Shown here piece after piece: positions 57,616-64,000 of a stretch of 64,000 nt of DNA. The position numbers were made by a program, and so were the translations under genes. The stretch comes from Rhinopithecus roxellana. Lineage: Eukaryota > Chordata > Mammalia > Primates > Cercopithecidae. The notes beneath the pieces are model-generated. The model was not told the DNA's origin, ran no database searches, and saw only the letters and a list, made by a program, of their open reading frames with translations. Positions within the stretch are counted from its first letter, which is position 1; the number at the start of each line of letters is the position of its first letter. Location: contig NC_044559.1 in NCBI RefSeq assembly GCF_007565055.1, forward strand, positions 99,036,759 through 99,100,758, given 5' to 3'.

Positions 57616-58206
57616 AAGCATAAGACTTTATCAATTATAAGATACACTCCAATTTCAGACAGTAAGATATTGTATCACTTAGAACTGAGAAAACATGATA
57701 TTCATATTCATTTCTTGTTAAGCTACAATTAGAAATAGGAGTCATGTATCTTCTAGTCTATGATTATAAAATGTAAGCTAATTCTTGTGCTGCTCTCAAC
57801 TATTTAATGAAATTGAACGCATAACATTTTTAAAATGTCTCAGATTTCACAACCAACTAAAATATACATGTGAGATTTCAACAAAATACTTTTATTACAA
57901 CAATAAATATAAACATCACCGGCTTTAAAGTTTTATGGATAATTACAAAGTACAAGCATATGTTTTTGTTAAGGATCTTGAACACCTTGTGAATTTGGTA
58001 TTGCACTTTAGTGAAGATAGGTTTACTTACTACTGTTCATGTATCAGTCATGAACTCTCAATATGTGAGATTTGAACTGTTTTTATGAATCTAGTTTGCT
58101 GTAGAATCTTGGAAATTTGCTGAATGTAGCAATAAAGTGTAAAGAACTAAATCTACTAAAGCTTTGTTAAATCTACTAAAGTAGGTGTTCCTGCTTCCTT
58201 CACTTT
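57616..58206. other. Unique noncoding sequence
   Basis: No gene. It includes the short repeat 'aaatctactaaag' twice at about 58149-58180. Confidence 0.4.
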
Positions 58207-58211
58207 GTGAT

Positions 58212-58575
58212 TGATATGGTTTGGCTATGTCCCCACCCAAATCTCATCTTGTAGCTCTCATAATTCCCACATGTTGTGGGACAAACTCAGTGGGAGATGA
58301 CTGAATCACGTGGGCATGTCTTTCCCATGCTGTTCTTGTGATAGTGAATGGGTCTCACGAGATCTGATGGTTTTAAAAACGTGAGTTTCTCTGCACAAGC
58401 TCTCTCTTTGCCTGCCGCCATCCATGTAAGATGTGACTTACTCCTCCTTGCCTTCCACCATGATTGTGAGGCCTCCCCGGCCATGTGGAACTGTAAGTCT
58501 AATAAACTTCTTTCTTTTGAAAATTGCCCAGTCTCAGCTATGTTTTCATCAGCAGCATGATAATGGACTAATACA
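58212..58575 (+). mobile_element. Solo LTR, MaLR MST type (ERVL-MaLR)
   Basis: It begins TGATATGG and ends AATACA, with a target duplication GTGAT/GTGAC (58207-58211 and 58576-58580, one mismatch). It is clearly the same LTR family as 29394-29760 and in the same orientation: 'tctcacgagatctgatggtttt', 'tttgcctgccgccatccatgtaagatgtgactt', 'ccatgtggaactgtaagtc', 'aataaacttctttcttt'. The TSDs differ, so the two are independent insertions. Frames at 58348-58560 and 58287-58622 lie inside it. Confidence 0.95.
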
Positions 58576-58649
58576 GTGACAATACCAACTGATAAATTAC
58601 AATTATTGGAATTTAATTGCACTGTCTAAATGGCAAACTTCCCTAATAT

Positions 58650-58905
58650 AGGGAAGTGCTAAAAGGGCAAGAGAGAAGATACTAGGCTTTGGATTCTGAA
58701 GGGCTAGAATCCTTGGTGGGCCTTATACCCACTGCGTAACCTTAGACATGTTTCTTAGGTTAAGCTTGATCACTAGCGAAGAAACGAAGAAAACACTTCA
58801 TTGGTTTGCTGTAGGACTTAAGAAGAATGAGATAACTTACATAAATCTTATAGACTATACCAGGCACATAGAAGGGATCCAGAAAATGTTAATTTCATCT
58901 TCTAT
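58650..58905 (+). mobile_element. MIR SINE
   Basis: 'actaggctttggattctgaagggctagaatcc', 'cactgcgtaaccttagacatgtttcttagg', 'agaatgagataacttacataaatcttatagactataccaggcacatagaaggg' in MIR order. Confidence 0.8.
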
Positions 58906-58909
58906 TTTT

Positions 58910-59695
58910 CTGAAATAGTTAATTCATAATATATTTTTAATAAATACCTGCTGATAGGTATAATTTGGAAATCTGAAATTCTACCTCCATTTATAGTTCC
59001 TGAGCTGCTCAGGTGTTATCCAGATTTTTTTTCAGCTACAGTCTGTATTTCTTCTATTACTCAAAATTGTCTTTTCAGTGCCTTGGGGAACATGATGTAT
59101 CCAGTGCTCATTAAATCATTTCTCTAAGAGGCATTGCCTGGGGCAAGGGGAGGAGGGGCAGGTGAAATCTGAAATCAGCATTTGAACAATTAAAATAGTA
59201 AAAAAAAATTTTTTTGAAAACCAATAAAGGAAAAGAAGATAGGCATATATTAGGTAAACATTTACCGCAAAGATTCTCTGCATAGGAACTCAGTTGCAAT
59301 ATTCTGCTCAGTGAAAACTGATGATGGTAGCTAGCCCTTTATAACACAGTTCAAAACAGTTACAGATTTGGAGTCCAAGGACTGAGCTGGTTGACTGGTT
59401 GTTTGTTTCGACCTATGCTAAGTTTTTAAACAAGTATTAGTTTCAATATTTCAGCATCAAGAGCTTTCACAGAGAAATTAGATTTCTGGCTTTTCTTAAA
59501 TAATCATTAAAAGCTGGCAAGACTGCCTCCAATTTATTCAATTCTATTCTTTGGCTTTTGATTTATATGAATTTGCCACCAGAGTTCAAAACAAGCTTTC
59601 TCCCCTTTTTCGGATACACCATAGCACAAAATGCATCTTTAAGTCTGTGTTCTTCCTGGTCTTAAGCTACGCTTTTAATTTTTTTTCATGTATTA
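58910..59695. other. Unique noncoding sequence
   Basis: No gene or named repeat. Confidence 0.4.
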
Positions 59696-59734
59696 CCCTT
59701 TTCAAACCAAATCACTTACAGCCCTTTCTCTAAG

Positions 59735-59840
59735 TAAAATTCAAAAGTAGTCAACCCATGAGACTGTAGTCTCCCTGAGAGCAGGGACAGGACTGCACCC
59801 AGGGAACTCAGGACAGTGTGTTGCACATAAAAGCAGGGAA
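59735..59840 (+). mobile_element. L2 LINE 3' fragment
   Basis: 'gactgtagtctccctgagagcagggacaggactgcacccagggaactcaggacagtgtgttgcacataaaagcaggg' follows the L2 3' pattern. Confidence 0.6.
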
Positions 59841-60158
59841 GCACAGGTGGTCCTGCTGGGCTCCAAACTGGTGGCAGCTCAAGGAAAGAGCCTATAGTGC
59901 AAACTCCTAGCCTTTCTTTGCTGTAGCATCTTTTCACAAATGATATCTGCTTGCTGCTGACCAACTTCAAAACAATGAAGCCAAAAATTGCAATGGTATC
60001 AGGTTTTGTAGCACAAAAATAAAGGAAGTAAATGAATACATTCTAAAGTAGATGATAAGCCAAAAACCACTATGAATTTCATTTAAAAATCCAAACTCCA
60101 CCCAATAAATGCTGACATCTTTATGTTGTCAAGCTGCATTCCAAAGGGAATTTTCTTT

Positions 60159-60207
60159 TATTACTTAAAAATAATAGCAAAAACCACAATACTTTTGTAC
60201 CAACCTA
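60159..60207. mobile_element. MADE1 (mariner-derived MITE), one half
   Basis: 'ttacttaaaaataatagcaaaaaccacaatacttttgtaccaacctaa' matches the right half of the 80-bp palindromic MADE1 element. The left half is absent, so it cannot fold into the MADE1 hairpin that gives rise to miR-548-type microRNAs elsewhere. Confidence 0.85.
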
Positions 60208-60655
60208 AAACCAAATTTATTTTCCTGATAAAATCAATCATGTATTACCAGGTATATTTGTTAACCTGATAATTACACACAGCTTGAATAATTATTAGAC
60301 ACTATGTAAAAGTTATATTACATCATACTAATGCTGTGAATCAATATACTGTGTCACGTAAGACACTAAAAGAGATTTAGGGAAAAATGTATTTGGAAAT
60401 AAAAAGATGAAATAGTTTCCAAGTTGATTCTCTCCGCAGAAATATTCTCAACTTTTCAGCTTTGTAATTCTTTTGTTTTAAAATGGAACCAGAGTACAAA
60501 ATTCTTACAGAAGCAGGCTGGGAATAAGAGACACATTTAAAAGAAAAAAAGATAAAAACGTCCAGTTATAAACAAATTTAAAGCAAGAAATTTTAAGAAA
60601 ATGTTAAGGAGATCAGATTTTACTGGAATATATCCTATTAGAATTGAAATTACAA
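60208..60655. other. Unique noncoding sequence
   Basis: No gene or named repeat. Confidence 0.4.
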
Positions 60656-60660
60656 AACTT

Positions 60661-60949
60661 GGCCAGGCACAGTGGCTCACACCCATAATCCTAGTACTTT
60701 GGAAGGCTGAGGCAGGAAGACAGCTTGAGGCCAGGAGTTCGAGGCCAGACTGGGCAACATAGTGAGACTCCTATCTCTACAAAAAATTTTAAAAATAGCT
60801 GGGTGTGGTGGTGTGTACCTTCGGTCTCAGCTACTCAGGAGGCTTGAGCCCAGGAGTTGGAGGCTGAAGTGGGCCATGATGGAGCCACTGTACTGCAGCC
60901 TGGGTAACACAGTGGGACCCTGTCCCCAAAAATTAAAAATGAAAAGAAA
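60661..60949 (+). mobile_element. Alu SINE, J-like, with TSD
   Basis: It starts 'ggccaggcacagtggctcacacccataatcc'. The right monomer lacks the segment between 'caggaggc' and 'ttgagcccagg'. TSD GAAATTACAAAA on both sides (about 60647-60658 and 60951-60962). The 69-codon frame at 60762-60971 is Alu-derived. Confidence 0.95.
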
Positions 60950-60964
60950 AAGAAATTACAAAAT

Positions 60965-62225
60965 TTTTTAGTTATAAATAAATATAAGGCAAGAAAAAAT
61001 TTAAAAGCATTCAGGCATCTAGGCTACCTTGTATTTTGAATCTGAAGACCATAAAAGAAACTTGGATGGTTCTTCTGAATAGGTCATTCTAAATCTTCAA
61101 TATTGTAGCGTATGTCATGAATAGAAAGTACCCTACGGAGTAACACCAGTTTGGACTGGTAGACTGTGGAGTAATCTGCACTAATTGCATATGTGTATAA
61201 GGTTAGGTACCAGCAAAAATGAAAATAAAAATCCTACCCCACACAAAAGAGATCTGGGTCCCTGATATGTGGGGATTTTTCTGTGCTATCTGTAAAGCTC
61301 ATGTGATTCATAAGCAAATAAGTTTCCTCCACTTTTCTCATTCCCACAATGAGCAAGGCAGTAAATAATTGTTTGATGTCAGCTTCCCCATTACAATCAC
61401 ATATTCAGCAGGCCTTTATGAAAGGAAATTCCCAGTGGTATAGCTCACCTGGTACTGCCCAATCGTGGGCCCAAGTTGTGGCTGCAGTTGTCAGTCACAG
61501 CCCACCTGCTTCAGAAACCTCTTTAAACCTCTTGCTCAGGGGCATCCTCTGACTCCAGATATTAAAAGAAAATCAACTGAGGATGACTGAACTTCTACTA
61601 GAAAATGAGAATTACATACTGTTTGAGCCATGGTTAAGTCAACCAACATGCAGAACAGAAGGCATATATCTTAAACCTCTAAATTACTTCTCTCGAGAAG
61701 AAACCTTAAGCCAGCTGTAGCTAAGTGTACCATCTATTTTCTGGCTTAGCGTAAATTTATTTTTTTCTGGACTACTGTTCTATCTTATACCCTTGGTTCT
61801 GGAACAGTTGACATGTTGTGTTATGGGATGTAACAGGAATTGCAAGTCTTCTCAGTTTTGCCACTGTTCAAAGTTTATACTTCAATTACAAAGTCCTCAG
61901 CAGGAATGTGACCAGTGATTTCACTTTTCTCCAGAGCTCTGGAATGCACCTGCTGCCATTCACTAAAAACTCATGCAGGGATCCCCTATTTGCAGTAGAA
62001 TAGTGTTGCTGTCTTTATCCACACATCCCATCCCACTATTTCCATATCTTTATGATGAATAGATACAAAATTGTACCCAAAATCTTCCAAAAGAGTAATA
62101 TGAAATGTGACTAGATAAGTAATAAAACAGTAAACTATTTAATACAATAAAAATCAAAGTACAGAAATCTATCAGAGGAGAACAGCTTGGCAGTTCCTAG
62201 ATAAGTTAAACATGGAAGTATAATA
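60965..62225. other. Unique noncoding sequence
   Basis: No gene. Frames of 61-67 codons without features. No repeat recognised. Confidence 0.4.
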
Positions 62226-62227
62226 CT

Positions 62228-62523
62228 AGGCCATGGACCGGCATTGGTCTGTGGCCTGTTAGGAACCGGGTTGTACAGCAGGAGGTGAGTGGTGGCGAGT
62301 GAGCATTACCGCCTGAGCTCTTCCTCCTGTTGGATCAGCGGTGGCATTAGATTCTCATAGGAGCGTGAGCCCTGTTGTGAACTGTGCAAGCGAAGGATCT
62401 AGGTTGCTCTCCTTATGATAATCTAATGCCTGGTGATCTGAGATGGAACAGTTTCTTCCCAAAGCTACTCCCCTCCTCCATTGCCATGGTCTGTGGAAAA
62501 ATTGTCTTCCACAAATCCGGTCA
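62228..62523 (-). mobile_element. MER1-type hAT-Charlie element
   Basis: 'ccatggaccggcattggtctgtggcctgttaggaaccgggttgtacagcaggaggtgagtgg', 'gattctcataggagcgtgagccctgttgtgaactgtgcaagcg', 'ggtctgtggaaaaattgtcttccacaaatccgg' are the MER1 blocks, with both ends near complete. The richest CpG-derived segment of the window. Orientation by recalled consensus. Confidence 0.85.
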
Positions 62524-63072
62524 TTGGTGCTGTACCATATGACCATTGATTCCACTCCTAGGTATATACCCAAAAGAACTGGAAACAGGTGTTGAAACAA
62601 AAACTCATACATGATGTTTGTTGAAACTTTGTTCATAATAGGCAAAAAAATAGAAACAACACAAATATCCATCAACAGATGGACAAAATATGGAATATCC
62701 ATACAATGGAATATTATTCAGCTAAAAAAAGAAATATAGCACTAATAAATGTGACAACATGGATGAACATTAAAAACATGCCAAGTGAAAGAAGCCAGAC
62801 AAAAAAGGACAATATTGTATGACTCCCTTCATATGGAACATCAAGAATGGGAAAATCCATAGAGAAAGAAAACAGATTGTGGTTGCCAGAGCCTGGGAAG
62901 AGGGAGGAATTTGGAGGGACTTAATGAGTACAGGGCTTTTGTTGGGGCTGTGAAAGTTCTAGAACCAAAGAGTGGTGATAGTTGCTCAACACTGTGAATA
63001 TAGTTAATGTCACTGAACTGTATATTTAAATATATATTGTAACCAATATATTTTGCAATATAATAAATAATT
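62524..63072 (+). mobile_element. L1M-type LINE 3' end
   Basis: End of ORF2 ('accatatgaccattgattccactcctaggtatatacccaaaagaactggaaacagg', 'atggaatattattcagctaaaaaaagaaat', 'tgtgacaacatggatgaacattaaaaacatg') and 3' UTR ('ttgtatgactcccttcatatgg ... ggttgccagagcctgggaagaggg', 'actgtatatttaaa'). Frames broken. The reverse frames at 62355-62702 and 62841-63155 are antisense artefacts. Confidence 0.94.
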
Positions 63073-63074
63073 AT

Positions 63075-63580
63075 TACGATAGTAAAGTTTATGAGTATTT
63101 TGTCACAATTTAAAAAGTCAGAATGACAAATTGCCCATGGCCTACATGTAAGCATTCACAAAATGTCCCAGAGGGAAATTCGATAAAAGGCCCAGACATA
63201 AAAGGGTCCAACTACTTTGACATTAAAAGGGGTGTTCTTTTAAAAACGATTTTAAAATTCAAAATGCTTCACTGCATTATTGTTACTAAATATAATAGAG
63301 GATGGCAATTGAAATTCGACTTGAAAAGATTAGGAAACATTTCTTGTTTTCTTTGCATCTCAATGATAAAAATACAAAAGCTAGAACACAAATTAGTAAA
63401 CAAGGTGGCGGCTGTATTGTTAGAGACACTGTAATGTTAGAGATGTTGAATGGAAGACAGTAACTACAAAGAAGATGTTCTCCTAGGCCTTTGCACCTCC
63501 TTCAGCAAATACACAGCAATGCAGTAAACCCCACCTATTACAAATTGCTTTGAAAAGATGAATTCAAGATCTTTTATAGA
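63075..63580. other. Unique noncoding sequence
   Basis: The 103-codon frame at 63123-63434 has no motif. No gene supported. Confidence 0.4.
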
Positions 63581-63584
63581 GTAG

Positions 63585-63690
63585 TACACTCTTAAATCCA
63601 TAAGGGTCACAAGTATCATCTCATTCAACTGCATTTCTGATATTAGAAAATAGCAGTTTCAGTTTAACGTCACACAGTAAACTCAATGAA
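63585..63690 (-). mobile_element. Possible MIR fragment (reverse orientation)
   Basis: 'attagaaaatagcagtttcagtttaacgtcacacagtaaactcaatg' loosely follows MIR. Confidence 0.35.
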
Positions 63691-64000
63691 CATTATTATA
63701 TTTTCATGTATATTGTCTTAAAATACAAACAGTCGTGGCAATTTAAGCATGTAAGATTGTAACAATTTGAAGTACGTGCTAGGTATTCATGGCAGAAAAC
63801 AGTGATGTTTGAGTGTGGTCATATAAATGGCAGTGGGAAATTCCACATCACCTGACTCTGAATCTCATAATCCTTGCTGCACACTACCCCTTGCTACTAT
63901 TACACCAGAGCCAAGACAAATAACCAACACTTTGAATCCCTCAGCACATAGTTCTCTTATATGCCACCCTATTCCCTCCTCCTAAACAAATGAGAGTGCT
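63691..64000. other. Unique noncoding sequence at window end
   Basis: No gene or named repeat. Confidence 0.4.

Noticed and set aside
29533..58560. Similar 70-codon frames at 29533-29745 and 58348-58560
   Set aside because: Both lie wholly inside solo LTRs of one family, which do not code for protein.
1..64000. CRISPR arrays, bacterial operons, ribosome binding sites, tRNA or rRNA genes, mitochondrial insertions
   Set aside because: The sequence is mammalian genomic DNA. I saw no tRNA cloverleaf, rRNA, regular spaced repeats or mitochondrial gene text.

Overview
The window is mammalian, almost certainly human or a closely related catarrhine primate. The evidence is a dense set of primate repeats: Alu J, S and Y copies, 7SL-derived free left Alu monomers, an L1PA-type 3' end with perfect target-site duplications (TSDs), MaLR-type solo LTRs, a MADE1 fragment, a MER28/Tigger2-like element, and MER5A, MER20 and MER1 hAT elements, on an older background of MIR, L2 and L1M fragments. 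Composition is AT-rich and I saw no CpG island.

I can support no protein-coding gene. All open frames are short (151 codons at most), lack family motifs, and many lie inside Alus, LTRs, purine tracts or microsatellites. The window reads as a gene desert or the inside of a very long intron. The best hint of a host gene is on the minus strand at 13051-13202. There a pyrimidine tract and TAG acceptor sit directly on a GTAAGT donor, and 152 nt further on is a second GTAAGT donor, with stops in all three frames between. That is the layout of a vertebrate recursive splice site with its recursive-splice exon.

Layout. 0-8 kb holds old and S-type Alus, a MIR and an Alu monomer ending in a 250-bp polypurine tract. 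8-13 kb is mostly unique, with a bare 39-T tract just before the candidate splice site. 13-24 kb holds MIR/L2 fossils cut by Alus, a MER28/Tigger2 DNA transposon, a 64-bp tandem duplication and an (AG)40 tract. 24-33 kb holds L2 and L1 3' ends (one L1PA with a 14-bp TSD) and a solo LTR with TSD ACCAT. 29-38 kb is rich in hAT relics. 36.6-38.4 kb has two unusual structures: an AT-only quasi-palindrome of about 235 bp and a 256-bp inverted duplication about 92% identical, around a 368-bp spacer. 38.4-43.6 kb is nearly repeat-free. 43.6-54.4 kb holds L2, MIR and L1M remnants with an AluY, an AluJ and a compound Alu. 54.4-58.2 kb is mostly unique, with an unassigned coding-like block near 57.4 kb. 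58.2-64 kb has a second solo LTR, a MIR, half a MADE1, an AluJ, a MER1 and an L1M 3' end.

No genes interact here. The content is mobile-element history plus candidate structural and splicing signals. Repeat family names come from recalled consensus features, not a database search, and edges are good to roughly 10-20 bases unless a TSD fixes them.
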